Positions 8,869-18,475 are shown, numbered from the stretch's first letter. The stretch: DNA of 64,000 nt from Bradyrhizobium sp. Ash2021 (GCF_031202265.1 NZ_CP100604.1:4198501-4262500); one strand, 5' to 3'. Notes: generated by a model not told the origin, from the letters alone. A program made the numbers and translations.

Positions 8869-9732
8869 TTAGTCGCCAAAATACGCCGGCTTGCCCGTGG
8901 TCCACGTCTCGCCCCACAACTGGCCGCCGCCATCGACCGTCAGCGTCTCGCCGGTGACGAACCTTCCTGAAGGCGCCGCGAGATACACGCTGGCCTCCGC
9001 GATGTCCCAGGGCGAGCCCGCGCGCATCATCGGGTTGGAGCGCGGGTAGGCGGCGCGGGCTTGCGGCGTGTAGACGTTCCAGCCCTCGGTCTCGATCGCA
9101 CCGGGCGCCACGCAGTTCACCCGGATGTTCAGCGGCGCCCATTCGACGGCGACGGCGCGCGACAATCCGATGACGCCGGACCGCGCCGCGATCGTGTGCG
9201 CGATGCCATAAAGCCCGTGCGTTGTCACCACCACGATATTGACGATGCTGCCGGGATGCTTGTGGTCGCGCCAGCGCTGGGCGGCCGCCTGCATCATGTA
9301 CCAGGTGCCGTTCAGATTGGTGTTGATGACCGCGTTCCAGCCTTTCACCGAAAAGTCGATTGCGGGTTGCGGAAACTGGCCGCCGGCGCTGTTGATGAGA
9401 TGGTCGACGCGGCCATGCGCCGCCCAGATCGTTTCGAACAGGGCGTTGATCGCATCCGGCTCCCGGATGTCGGCAACGCAGGCGGATGCCCTGAGGTTTC
9501 GGCCGGCCAATTCGGCGACGAGGGCGTCGAGCTTGTCCTGATTGCGGCCGACGACGGCGACATGCGCGCCGAGCCGGGCAAACAGCCAGACGATCGCGCG
9601 GCCGATGCCGCCGGTACCGCCGGAGACGAGGACGACCTGATCTCTGAGCAGGTCGGCCGCGAACACGGTCGGATGAATCGCAAGCTCCGCGTCGGTCAGG
9701 CCAATCTTCTCGGTTGTCTGATGATCGTTCAT
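8869..9732 (-). CDS. SDR oxidoreductase, enoyl-reductase/citronellol-dehydrogenase-like
   Basis: 287 residues. It has a Rossmann cofactor loop SGGTGGIG, NSAGGQF in place of NNAG, VNCVAPGAIETEG and the C-terminal VDGGGQ. The usual catalytic YxxxK is absent at the expected place. The sequence reads HTIAARSGVIGL, so the aligned positions are Thr and Arg. This resembles the peroxisomal trans-2-enoyl-CoA reductase and citronellol-dehydrogenase branch, from family memory. A role in acyl-CoA or terpenoid reduction is therefore more likely than a classical alcohol dehydrogenase. The start at 9732 opens MNDHQTTEK; longer in-frame sequence upstream is not conserved-looking. It is divergent from the GST gene. 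Confidence 0.82.
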   Translation of the reverse strand: MNDHQTTEKIGLTDAELAIHPTVFAADLLRDQVVLVSGGTGGIGRAIVWLFARLGAHVAVVGRNQDKLDALVAELAGRNLRASACVADIREPDAINALFETIWAAHGRVDHLINSAGGQFPQPAIDFSVKGWNAVINTNLNGTWYMMQAAAQRWRDHKHPGSIVNIVVVTTHGLYGIAHTIAARSGVIGLSRAVAVEWAPLNIRVNCVAPGAIETEGWNVYTPQARAAYPRSNPMMRAGSPWDIAEASVYLAAPSGRFVTGETLTVDGGGQLWGETWTTGKPAYFGD

Positions 9733-9812
9733 GCGTAACGCCGGCCCTTGCCAGGTGCGGATAGGCCCGTACATTAGCCATCCAACAAGAACCAAGCAAA
9801 GAACGAGTTTTG

Positions 9813-10517
9813 ATGTCCGGTCTTTCCGACTTTCCGATTACCGCACGCTGGCCAGCCAAACATCCCGACCGCCTTCAGCTCTATTCGCTACCGACGCCAA
9901 ACGGCGTCAAGGTCTCGATCATGCTGGAAGAGATCGGCTTGCCCTACGAAGTGCATCTCGTCGACTTCAGCAAAGACGACCAGAAGACGCCCGAATTCCT
10001 GTCGCTGAACCCGAACGGCAAGATCCCGGCGATCCTCGATCCGGATGGCCCCGGCGGCAGGCCGCTTCCCCTGTTCGAGTCCGGCGCGATCCTGCAATAT
10101 CTCGCCGAGAAAACCGGAAAACTGCTGCCCCCGGACGCGGCGCGCCGCTACCAGACCATCCAATGGCTGCACTTCCAGATGGGCGCGATCGGGCCGATGT
10201 TCGGCCAGGTCGGCTTCTTCCACAAATTCGCCGGCAAGGATTTTCCGGATAAACGGCCGCTCGAGCGCTATGTCGCGGAGTCAAAGCGCCTGCTGTGGGT
10301 GATAGAGACGCACCTTGCGGGGCGGCAGTGGATCATGGACGACGACTATACGATCGCCGACATTTCCATGCTCGGCTGGGTGCGCAATTTGGTCGGCTTT
10401 TACGGTGCGCGTGAGATCGTTGCGTTCGATACGCTCACACACGTGCCCGCCTGGCTGGAGCGCGGCCTGGCGCGTCCTGCCGTGGAGCGTGGCCTGAACA
10501 TTCCGAAACGGCCTTAA
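9813..10517 (+). CDS. Glutathione S-transferase family protein
   Basis: 234 residues. The N-terminal thioredoxin-fold domain reads LQLYSLPTPNGVKVSIMLEE, then LNPNGKIPAILDP and the glutathione-binding LFESGAILQYLAE. The C-terminal all-helical domain contains DDYTIADISMLGWV. This is the YghU/YfcG-like type of bacterial GST, probably cytoplasmic, with roles in disulfide reduction or detoxification. The ATG at 9813 is used; a TTG one codon upstream is less likely. The stop codon interleaves with that of dsbB on the other strand in the palindrome TTAA, so the two genes converge without a spacer. Confidence 0.88.
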   Translation: MSGLSDFPITARWPAKHPDRLQLYSLPTPNGVKVSIMLEEIGLPYEVHLVDFSKDDQKTPEFLSLNPNGKIPAILDPDGPGGRPLPLFESGAILQYLAEKTGKLLPPDAARRYQTIQWLHFQMGAIGPMFGQVGFFHKFAGKDFPDKRPLERYVAESKRLLWVIETHLAGRQWIMDDDYTIADISMLGWVRNLVGFYGAREIVAFDTLTHVPAWLERGLARPAVERGLNIPKRP

Positions 10518-11068
10518 GCGGCGTGCTTGAGCAGTTCGTAGACCGTGGGGTTGTCGGCGCAGGCGCCAAAACCGCATTCCAGCAGCGTCGAGACCACATT
10601 CAGCGCCGTCAGGCCGATCACGAGCCACACCGCGGCTTGCGCGAAAGCGCCGCGGGAGATCGGTTGCGGTGCGGTGTCGTCGAACTGGCGGTCGAACAGC
10701 AGGATGGAAGCGAGCAGCACAATGGCTGCGACGAAGCCGATCAGCGCCCAGGTATAATAATGAAAGCCGAGCAGCGCCGAGCCGTAGCCGGCGTCTCCCG
10801 GCATGATATGCAGCAGTACCTGTCGCGTCGAAACGACCGCGCCGGCAACGGCTTCGAACAGCGACATCGCGTAATGGCTGGGACGCGGTCCGAACCGGAT
10901 GTTCAGAATGGGGCCGATGGCCAGCGTCGCGAACAGGATGCGCTGCAGCAGGCACAGCGGGCAGGGCAATTCGTGCAGCACGAATTGCGCGGCAAACGCG
11001 GCCGCCAGCACCAGCGCTACGGCATAGAGGCCAAGCGCACTCAGGGTGATGGCGCGGGTTTGGGTCAT
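10514..11068 (-). CDS. dsbB: Disulfide bond formation protein B
   Basis: 184 residues, inner-membrane. The first redox pair is C36/C39 in ELPCPLCLLQR right after the first membrane helix, as in DsbB, which reoxidises periplasmic DsbA and passes electrons to quinone. I count five hydrophobic helices rather than four. The second cysteine pair, C165 and C170 (ECGFGAC), lies after the fifth helix, near the C-terminus, which places it on the periplasmic side if the first loop is periplasmic. The start ATG is 8 bases after the stop of the DUF5993 micro-gene, so the two are an operon. Confidence 0.9.
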   Translation of the reverse strand: MTQTRAITLSALGLYAVALVLAAAFAAQFVLHELPCPLCLLQRILFATLAIGPILNIRFGPRPSHYAMSLFEAVAGAVVSTRQVLLHIMPGDAGYGSALLGFHYYTWALIGFVAAIVLLASILLFDRQFDDTAPQPISRGAFAQAAVWLVIGLTALNVVSTLLECGFGACADNPTVYELLKHAA

Positions 11069-11076
11069 CGCATATC

Positions 11077-11238
11077 TCAGAACGACAGTTTCAGCGTATC
11101 GGTGGCGTGGTGCAGATAGGTCGCGACGCAGGCGATCATGACGGCGGCGAACAGACCGAGCGCGAGCGGACGCGGGCCGCGCCAGGCGACCAGCATGACG
11201 ATGGTAATGGCGAGAAGCAGTGCGGTGAATTCCATCAT
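11077..11238 (-). CDS. DUF5993 family small membrane protein
   Basis: A 53-residue frame read from the minus strand: MMEFTALLLAITIVMLVAW, then RGPRPLALGLF and a second hydrophobic stretch, ending ATYLHHATDTLKLSF. It has two membrane helices and matches the DUF5993 family that I associate with dsbB neighbours. GGGGGC lies just upstream of the ATG pair (11238 and 11235). It precedes dsbB by 8 bases, and the coupling suggests a DsbB partner or assembly factor; that role is inference. Confidence 0.75.
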   Translation of the reverse strand: MMEFTALLLAITIVMLVAWRGPRPLALGLFAAVMIACVATYLHHATDTLKLSF

Positions 11239-11460
11239 CGGCCCCCGGCAGCGAATGCGACGGCAGTTTATGGCTGATTCGCCGATCCGCTTTGAATAAA
11301 AACGGGCCCATCAGCCACGCGGTGGACGACGAACGCAGGCGGTCCTTGCCGTGGGTCATGACATTACCTTGATGCGCCGCGAGATGATTTTTCATTGTCC
11401 GCCGCGCAGCTCTATCCCATGATGGCCCACGAGCTTCCTCGTTCCCGTTCCGAGCGCGCC

Positions 11461-12780
11461 ATGACCACAGCAGCAATCCGCCCTGCCAGCCATCATCAGC
11501 CCTGGTACAAGATCCTGTATCTTCAGGTTCTGATTGCGATCGCGCTCGGTGTCCTGATCGGTTATTTCTATCCGGATCTCGGCAAGGAGCTGAAGCCGCT
11601 CGGCGACGGTTTCATTGCACTGATCAAGATGATGATTGCGCCGGTGATCTTCTGCACCGTCGTGCACGGCATTTCCTCGATGGGTGATCTGAAGCGCGTC
11701 GGACGGGTCGGCCTGAAGGCGCTGATCTATTTTGAGGTCGTGTCCACCGTGGCGCTGGCCGTCGGCCTGATTGTCGGCGAAGTGCTTCAGCCCGGGCACG
11801 GCTTCAACATCGATCCGGCTACGATCGATCCCAAATCCGTCGCCTCCTATGTCAGCAAGGCGAAGGAGGAAGGCATCGTCGCGCATCTGCTCGGGATCAT
11901 TCCCGACAGCTATTTCGGGGCGCTCGCCCGCGGCGACCTGCTGCAGGTCTTGCTGATCTCGATCCTTTCCGGCTTTGCCGTCGCCTTTCTCGGCAAGGCC
12001 GGCGAGCCGATCGCGTATGCGATCGATCAGGCCGCCAAAATGTTCTTCAGGGTGATCGCGATCATCGTCCGCGTCGCGCCGATCGGCGCCTTCGGGGCGA
12101 TGGCGTTCACGGTCGGCGCGTACGGGCTCAATTCGCTATGGAACCTGATTGCGCTGATCGCCACCTTCTATCTGACCAGCGTGCTGTTCGTATTGATCGT
12201 GCTCGGCGCGATTGCACGTCTCTCGGGTTTCTCGATCATCCGCTTCATTGCCTATATCAAGGACGAACTGCTGATCGTGCTCGGGACGTCGTCGTCGGAG
12301 ACGGTGCTGCCGCAGATGATCCAGAAGATGGAGCACCTCGGCGCGTCGCGGCCGGTGGTCGGGCTCGTCATTCCCACGGGCTACAGCTTCAATCTCGACG
12401 GCACCAATATCTACATGACGCTGGCGACGTTGTTCCTGGCCCAGGCGACCAACACCCACCTGACGATCTGGCACGAACTCGCCATTCTCGGCATCGCCAT
12501 CATCACCTCGAAGGGCGCCTCCGGCGTGACGGGGGCGGGCTTCATCACGCTCGCCGCGACCCTTTCCATCGTGCCGGACATACCGATCCAGTCGATCGCC
12601 ATCCTTGTCGGCATCGACAAGTTCATGAGCGAGTGCCGCGCGCTGACCAACCTGATCGGCAATGGCGTTGCCTGCATCGTCATCAGCCGCTCGGAAGGCG
12701 AACTCGACAAGGACAGGCTGCACGAGGCGATGGCGCATCCGATCGAACTCGGCGAGGCGCTCGAGCCCGGCGCAACTTAG
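11461..12780 (+). CDS. dctA: C4-dicarboxylate:cation symporter DctA
   Basis: 439 residues, polytopic inner-membrane protein of the DAACS (glutamate/dicarboxylate symporter) family. It imports succinate, fumarate and malate with protons or sodium. Diagnostic segments are the N-terminal [35 protein letters not shown], the serine-rich reentrant loop [36 protein letters not shown] and the C-terminal [16 protein letters not shown]. The ATG at 11461 starts the typical MTTAAI leader; in-frame upstream codons look like non-coding leader. In rhizobia DctA is driven by sigma-54 and DctB/DctD, but those regulator genes are not in this window. An ArsC-like gene follows 14 bases later. Confidence 0.95.
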   Translation: MTTAAIRPASHHQPWYKILYLQVLIAIALGVLIGYFYPDLGKELKPLGDGFIALIKMMIAPVIFCTVVHGISSMGDLKRVGRVGLKALIYFEVVSTVALAVGLIVGEVLQPGHGFNIDPATIDPKSVASYVSKAKEEGIVAHLLGIIPDSYFGALARGDLLQVLLISILSGFAVAFLGKAGEPIAYAIDQAAKMFFRVIAIIVRVAPIGAFGAMAFTVGAYGLNSLWNLIALIATFYLTSVLFVLIVLGAIARLSGFSIIRFIAYIKDELLIVLGTSSSETVLPQMIQKMEHLGASRPVVGLVIPTGYSFNLDGTNIYMTLATLFLAQATNTHLTIWHELAILGIAIITSKGASGVTGAGFITLAATLSIVPDIPIQSIAILVGIDKFMSECRALTNLIGNGVACIVISRSEGELDKDRLHEAMAHPIELGEALEPGAT

Positions 12781-12794
12781 GAAAGACACATGCG

Positions 12795-13166
12795 ATGAGC
12801 ATCACCATCTACGGCATCAAGAACTGCGACACCATGAAGAAGGCGCGGACCTGGCTCGACGGCCATGGCGTGGCCTACGACTTCCACGACTACAAGACCG
12901 CGGGCATTGCGAAGGACAAGCTCAAGCGATGGTCGGACGAAGTCGGCTGGGAGACGCTGCTCAACCGCGCCGGCACCACGTTCAAGAAATTGCCCGATGC
13001 TGACAAGGAAGGCCTCAACGAGCGCAAGGCGCTGGCGCTGATGCTGGCCCAGCCCTCGATGATCAAGCGGCCCGTGCTCGACCTCGGCGGCAAATTGCTT
13101 GTTGGCTTCAAGCCCGACATCTACGCCAGCGAAGTGGCGTCGAAGCCGCGCGGGCGGAAGGGCTAA
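12795..13166 (+). CDS. ArsC/Spx/YffB family protein
   Basis: 123 residues with the thioredoxin-fold ArsC-like pattern. ITIYGIKNCDTMKKARTWLD places a single Cys at position 11, with the CDTMKKA pattern of YffB rather than the arsenate-reductase CxxxxxR pattern. GTTFKKL, ALMLAQPSMIKRPVLD and LLVGFKPDIY follow. YffB-like proteins bind glutathione and are probably thiol-dependent reductases; a role in arsenate resistance is not supported. It lies 14 bases downstream of dctA and may be cotranscribed. The stop overlaps the convergent PAS_5 gene by four bases. Confidence 0.85.
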   Translation: MSITIYGIKNCDTMKKARTWLDGHGVAYDFHDYKTAGIAKDKLKRWSDEVGWETLLNRAGTTFKKLPDADKEGLNERKALALMLAQPSMIKRPVLDLGGKLLVGFKPDIYASEVASKPRGRKG

Positions 13167-13789
13167 TCCAGCTCGATCACATCGTCGTCGGACAGACGCC
13201 GGTCTGCGCGGCTCGGAACGAATTCGCGATCGATGATGGCCCTGATCAGGATCACGGGCAGGGCTTTCGGCTTCAGACCCATCAGATTATTGATCTTGAA
13301 GCCGCCCTCGATGCTGATGCTCTTGTAGGAACCGACGATCTGCTCGACGTTAGAGCTGCTGCCGAACGGCAGCAGCAGCCGCTCATAGGAAACGTCCTTG
13401 CCGTCGGCGTCCTGCACCGTTGAAATCGAATAGGCCGGCCGCCTGTGCGTCACGCAAGCGCGATATAGCTCAATCACGTTGGCGTAACGTACTGGCCCGA
13501 TCGCGTCGTCGAGGTAGCGGTTGGTTCGCTGGTCCGGATCGATATGCTCGTTGCCATAGGTGGCGGTCAGACGAACGCCCTCCTGGGTAATCAGGAAGCG
13601 CGCGCTGTCGCCAACGCCCCTGACATCAAATCCCATCATGTCGGCCAGTTCTTCGCCGAAGCGGTTCGGCTGGAAGTTGCCGATGAGGGGGAGGGGCCGG
13701 TGCCTGGCGGCGGCGCGCAGCCAAGTGTTCAGGAGCTCACGCTGCTTGATCGACCTGATCACCGAGGGATCGGAACTTTCGAATTCCAT
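13163..13789 (-). CDS. PAS_5 domain protein, second of tandem pair
   Basis: 208 residues, no signal peptide. It begins MEFESSDPSVIRSIKQREL and contains LNTWLRAAARHRPLPL, RYLDDAIGPVR, YSISTVQDADGKDVSYERLLLP (read in two parts) and the GGFKINNLMG segment. This layout is that of the PAS_5 (formerly DUF1388) family common in Bradyrhizobium, thought to be sensory proteins of unknown output. It follows its paralogue by four bases, so both are translated from one transcript. Longer in-frame sequence upstream lies inside the paralogue and is rejected. Confidence 0.78.
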   Translation of the reverse strand: MEFESSDPSVIRSIKQRELLNTWLRAAARHRPLPLIGNFQPNRFGEELADMMGFDVRGVGDSARFLITQEGVRLTATYGNEHIDPDQRTNRYLDDAIGPVRYANVIELYRACVTHRRPAYSISTVQDADGKDVSYERLLLPFGSSSNVEQIVGSYKSISIEGGFKINNLMGLKPKALPVILIRAIIDREFVPSRADRRLSDDDVIELD

Positions 13790-13793
13790 GGAG

Positions 13794-14396
13794 CTAGCCG
13801 AATTCGAGGACGTCGCCGGGCGGAATGCGGCCGGGTGCGCAATGGAAAAGATCGCGATCGATAATGGTGCGAAGCTTCGGCACCGGCAGCTTGTCGTTTC
13901 CACGCATCAGATTCTTGATCTCGAAGCCACCGTCCTCGCTGATGGTCTTCAGCGACGCGATGATGTGGGTGACGTTGCCGCCGCTCGAGAACGGCAGCAG
14001 CAGCCGCTCATAGGCAACGATTCGCCCGTAGATGTCATCGATATTGGCGATGGTATAGGCGGGAAGGCGGCGGACGATGCATTCGTAATAGACCGGCATC
14101 ACGATCGGCGCGAGCCTCGTGCCCAGATATTCGTCGAGATAGCGGCCCTTGCCGGTGCTGCCATAGGCGCTCGACATCCGCGTGCCGTCGCTCTGGATCG
14201 TCAGCCGCGGCGGCTCAGACGTCGTATCGACGGTGCAAAACACCAGGTCCGGGAGTTCATCCTCGATCCGCGCCGGCTGATATTCGTCAATGCGTGGCAG
14301 CGAATGGTCGCGGACGTAAAGCCGCAGCCAATTGTTGAGCAGGTCGCGCTGCTTGATCGATTTGACGACCGATGGGTTGGCGCTTTCGAAATGCAA
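13794..14396 (-). CDS. PAS_5 domain protein, first of tandem pair
   Basis: 200 residues. It is homologous along its whole length to the next gene: MHFESANPSVVKSIKQRDLL against MEFESSDPSVIRSIKQREL, GRYLDEYLGTRLAP, YERLLLPFSSGGNVTHI, and GGFEIKNLM near the end. The pair is a tandem duplication that has diverged substantially, with conserved ends and a more variable centre, as expected if the sensed signals differ. There is no output domain, so these may act as free-standing sensor or adaptor proteins. It is first in the two-gene operon, and the promoter should lie in 14397-14600. Confidence 0.78.
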   Translation of the reverse strand: MHFESANPSVVKSIKQRDLLNNWLRLYVRDHSLPRIDEYQPARIEDELPDLVFCTVDTTSEPPRLTIQSDGTRMSSAYGSTGKGRYLDEYLGTRLAPIVMPVYYECIVRRLPAYTIANIDDIYGRIVAYERLLLPFSSGGNVTHIIASLKTISEDGGFEIKNLMRGNDKLPVPKLRTIIDRDLFHCAPGRIPPGDVLEFG

Positions 14397-14767
14397 AGCC
14401 GCGATCCCTAAATATGTAAATCACGCCATGATGGGCCCGAGGCGGAAATATTCTATGAAAACGCGTGATTGCAGCAAAACACCGTTAACGCTCGCTTTCC
14501 GGTTTGCGGGAGGCGGCGGAAAACGGCTGGCAAACCCGGATGATCCTGTCCACCGGCAATTCGACTAAGGGCGGATTCGGAACCGGTCCTAATGCTTTGC
14601 ACAAGCCGAGCTTTCCACCTTGCCTAATCCCCGCCGTTAACGGCATATTCCGGCCCGGAGGCGGCAGGTCCGGGCGTTCCAAGGCGTCCGGGAGAACCTG
14701 GCTGGTTAGGAAAAAATTGGCCACACGCGAGGGGACTTCGCGGCGATGGCTGATGGGGGAAATTTGT
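14397..14767. other. Intergenic region between divergent PAS_5 and ABC transporter genes
   Basis: About 370 bases with no credible gene. It must hold the promoters for the minus-strand PAS_5 pair and the plus-strand ABC transporter operon. The segment near 14430-14500 is comparatively A+T-rich (GGAAATATTCTATGAAAAC), as expected near a promoter. An in-frame plus-strand extension of the ATPase gene through this region has no conserved content. No operator-like palindrome was evident. Confidence 0.5.
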
Positions 14768-15515
14768 TTGGCCGATGAGTTCATTCTCCAAACCCATGGA
14801 TTGACCAAGGAATTCGCGGGTTTCTTTGCCGTTCGCGACGTCGCCCTCAAGGTGCGCCGCGGCAGCATTCATGCGTTGATCGGGCCGAATGGCGCCGGCA
14901 AGACCACGTGCTTCAACCTGCTGACCAAATTCCTGAAGCCTTCGGCGGGGCAGATTCTCTATAAGGGGCAGGACATCACCGCGATGGCGCCGGCCGATGT
15001 GGCGCGCCTCGGGCTGGTGCGTTCGTTCCAGATTTCGGCGGTATTTCCGCATCTGACCGCGCTCGAAAATGTCCGTGTCGCGCTGCAGCGCCAGCACGGC
15101 AGTTCCTTCGACTTCTGGCGCTCCAAGAGCGTGCTCGACCGCTTCAACGACCGCGCCCATGAACTGCTGAACGATGTCGGCCTGAGCGAATTTGCCAACA
15201 CGCCGGCCGTCGAGATGCCCTACGGGCGCAAACGCGCACTTGAAATAGCAACGACGCTGGCGCTCGACCCGGAGATGATGCTGCTCGACGAGCCGATGGC
15301 CGGCATGGGCCATGAGGACATCGACAAGATCGCGGCGCTGATCAAGCGCATTTCGGCGAAGTACACCATCCTGATGGTCGAACATAATCTGTCCGTGGTG
15401 GCCAATTTGTCCGACATCATCACCGTGCTGACGCGCGGTCAGGTCCTGGCGGAAGGCAACTATGCCGACCTGTCGAAGGACGAGCGCGTCAAGGAAGCCT
15501 ATCTGGGGGCCGGTC

Positions 15516-15523
<8 letters not shown>
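14768..15523 (+). CDS. Branched-chain amino acid type ABC transporter ATPase (LivG-like)
   Basis: 251 residues from a TTG start. It contains Walker A GPNGAGKTT, the LivG-type FQISAVFPHLTALENV after the Q-loop, a signature-like region MPYGRKRALEIATTLA where LSGGQ is replaced (normal for LivG), and Walker B MMLLDEPMAGMG. I chose TTG at 14768 because GGGGGA stands 7 bases upstream and because relatives begin with ADEFIL preceded by Met. The in-frame ATG at 14753 has no suitably spaced Shine-Dalgarno. It is the first gene of a five-gene importer operon and overlaps the next ATPase gene by eight bases. Confidence 0.88.
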
Positions 15524-16259
<736 letters not shown>

Positions 16260-16294
16260 AACCGCCGGACCAGAAAACCAAAAAGGATCACAGC

Positions 16295-17515
16295 ATGAAG
16301 AATTCGATTTCGACGCTTCTGCTCGGCACCGCGCTGACGCTGGCGTCGGCCGGTTTCGCATTCGCGCAGGACAAGACCGTCAAGATCGGCGCGCTCTCCG
16401 ATCAGTCCGGGCTCTACGCCGATCTCGGCGGGCCGGGCTCGACTTTGGCGGCGCAGATGGCGGCCGAGGATTCCGGCCTCGCGGCCAAGGGCTGGAAGAT
16501 CGACATCATTTCCGGCGATCACCAGAACAAGCCCGACATCGGCACCGCGATTGCCCGGCAGTGGTTCGACGTCGACAAGGTCGACGTCATCGTCGACGTG
16601 CCGAATTCCGGTGTCGCGCTCGCGGTCAACAACGTGGTGAAGGAAAAGAACGGCGTCTACATCAATTCGGGTGCGGCGACCTCGGACCTCTCCAACGCGC
16701 AGTGCACGCCCAACACCGTGCACTGGACCTACGATACCTACATGCTGGCCCATACCACGGGTCAGGCGCTGGTGAAGGCCGGCGGCGACAGCTGGTTCTT
16801 CCTGACCGCGGACTACGCCTTCGGCGCAGCGCTGGAGCGTGACACCACCGCCGTCATCAACGCCAATGGCGGCAAGGTCGTCGGCGGTGTCAAGCATCCG
16901 CTCAACACCTCGGACTTCTCCTCGTTCCTGCTGCAGGCGCAGTCGTCGAAGGCCAAGATCATCGGCCTTGCCAATGCCGGCGGCGACACCACCAACTCGA
17001 TCAAGCAGGCGGCCGAATTCGGCATCGTCAAGGGCGGCCAGAAGCTCGCAGCATTGTTGCTGTTCCTCACCGACATCAAGGCGATCGGCCTGGAGACCGC
17101 GCAGGGCCTCAACTTCACCGAGACCTTCTATTGGGACCTGAACGACCAGACCCGGGCGTTCTCCAAGAAATTCGCCGCGCGGATGAAGAACGGCGCGCCG
17201 CCGACCATGGTGCAGGCCGGCGTCTATTCGGGCCTCATCCACTATTTCAAGGCGCTGGACGCGCTCGGCGGCAATCCGCATGACGGCGTCAAGGTCGTGG
17301 AAAAGATGAAGTCGATGCCGACCGACGATCCGCTGTTCGGCAAGGGCGAAATTCAACCGAACGGCCGCACCATCCATTCGGCCTATCTGTTCGAGGTGAA
17401 GAAGCCCTCGGAGTCCAAGGGCCCCTGGGATTTCTACAAGCTGGTCGGCACCGTTCCGGGCGACCAGGCGTTCACGCCGCTCTCGGAAAGCAAGTGCGCG
17501 TTGCTGAAGAAATAA
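16295..17515 (+). CDS. ABC transporter periplasmic substrate-binding protein
   Basis: 406 residues with a signal peptide ending near FAFAQ (about 25), exported to the periplasm. The mature protein is a type I periplasmic-binding (LivJ/leucine-binding-like) fold: VKIGALSDQSGLYADLGGPG, GDHQNKPDIGTAIARQW, VDVPNSGVALAV, WFFLTADYAFG, IIGLANAGGDTTNSIKQ. Close relatives are often annotated simply as branched-chain amino acid or amide binding proteins; the ligand cannot be assigned. It lies between the ATPase and permease genes. A hairpin just downstream may raise its level relative to the permeases. Confidence 0.9.
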   Translation: MKNSISTLLLGTALTLASAGFAFAQDKTVKIGALSDQSGLYADLGGPGSTLAAQMAAEDSGLAAKGWKIDIISGDHQNKPDIGTAIARQWFDVDKVDVIVDVPNSGVALAVNNVVKEKNGVYINSGAATSDLSNAQCTPNTVHWTYDTYMLAHTTGQALVKAGGDSWFFLTADYAFGAALERDTTAVINANGGKVVGGVKHPLNTSDFSSFLLQAQSSKAKIIGLANAGGDTTNSIKQAAEFGIVKGGQKLAALLLFLTDIKAIGLETAQGLNFTETFYWDLNDQTRAFSKKFAARMKNGAPPTMVQAGVYSGLIHYFKALDALGGNPHDGVKVVEKMKSMPTDDPLFGKGEIQPNGRTIHSAYLFEVKKPSESKGPWDFYKLVGTVPGDQAFTPLSESKCALLKK

Positions 17516-17525
17516 CTATCATGGT

Positions 17526-17550
17526 CCGCCGGCGATCAAGCCGCCGGCGG
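17526..17550 (+). terminator. Intercistronic hairpin after the binding-protein gene
   Basis: CCGCCGGCG (17526-17534) and CGCCGGCGG (17542-17550) form a perfect 9-bp stem with a 7-base loop, followed by GCTTCACTTT. It is T-poor, so a partial terminator or mRNA-stabilising hairpin is more likely than full termination, since the permease genes follow in the same orientation. Confidence 0.6.
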
Positions 17551-17580
17551 GCTTCACTTTAGGTAGCGAAAGCCAAATCG

Positions 17581-18474
17581 ATGCAGGCTCTGTACGCACA
17601 GCTTCTGGTGGGACTGATCAACGGCTCGTTCTACGCGCTGCTCAGTCTTGGGCTTGCCGTGATCTTCGGCATGCTCAACATCATCAATTTCGCCCATGGT
17701 GCGGTCTACATGATGGGCGCTTTCGTCGCGTATTTCCTGCTCAACAATGCGTACCTCAGCATCGGCTACTGGCCGGCGCTGATTATCGCGCCGATCGTCG
17801 TGGGTATCTTCGGGATGATCCTCGAGCGAACCATGCTGCAATGGCTGGCCGGCCTCGATCATCTCTACGGCTTGCTGCTGACATTCGGGCTGGCGCTGAT
17901 CATTCAGGGCGTGTTCCAGAATTATTTCGGCTCATCCGGTCTGCCCTATGCGATCCCCGACTATCCAACGATCGGAGGATTTCACGGATTGCAGGGCGGC
18001 ATGAATCTCGGCTTCATGTTCCTGCCGATCTATCGCGGCTGGGTGGTGATCTTCTCGCTCGTGGTCTGCATCGGGACCTGGTACCTGATCGAGCGCACCC
18101 GGCTCGGCGCCTATCTGCGCGCCGCCACCGAAAACCCGACGCTGGTGCGCGCCTTCGGCATCAACGTGCCCCGGATGATCACGCTGACCTACGGGCTCGG
18201 CGTCGGGCTCGCCGCGCTCGCCGGCGTGTTGTCGGCGCCGATCAACCAGGTCCGGCCGCTGATGGGCGAAAATTTGATCATCGTGGTGTTCGCGGTGGTG
18301 GTGATCGGCGGGATGGGCTCGATCATGGGATCGATCGTGACCGGCTTTGCGCTCGGCGTGATCGAGGGACTGACGAAATATTTCTATCCCGAGGCTTCCA
18401 ACACCGTGGTCTTCGTGTTCATGGTCCTGGTGTTGCTGGTGAAGCCAACGGGACTGACCGGACGGGCGGCCTGA
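17581..18474 (+). CDS. Branched-chain amino acid type ABC transporter permease (LivH-like)
   Basis: 297 residues, polytopic inner-membrane protein. LivH-family features are QLLVGLINGSFYALLSLGLA at the N-terminus, IINFAHGAVYMMGAF, GLLLTFGLALIIQ, the cytoplasmic coupling stretch RAATENPTLVRAFGIN, and VVIGGMGSIMGSIV near the end. It forms the translocation channel together with the LivM-like protein. AGGTAG lies upstream, and the stop codon is one base from the next start, so translation is likely coupled. Confidence 0.92.
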   Translation: MQALYAQLLVGLINGSFYALLSLGLAVIFGMLNIINFAHGAVYMMGAFVAYFLLNNAYLSIGYWPALIIAPIVVGIFGMILERTMLQWLAGLDHLYGLLLTFGLALIIQGVFQNYFGSSGLPYAIPDYPTIGGFHGLQGGMNLGFMFLPIYRGWVVIFSLVVCIGTWYLIERTRLGAYLRAATENPTLVRAFGINVPRMITLTYGLGVGLAALAGVLSAPINQVRPLMGENLIIVVFAVVVIGGMGSIMGSIVTGFALGVIEGLTKYFYPEASNTVVFVFMVLVLLVKPTGLTGRAA

Positions 18475-18475
18475 C

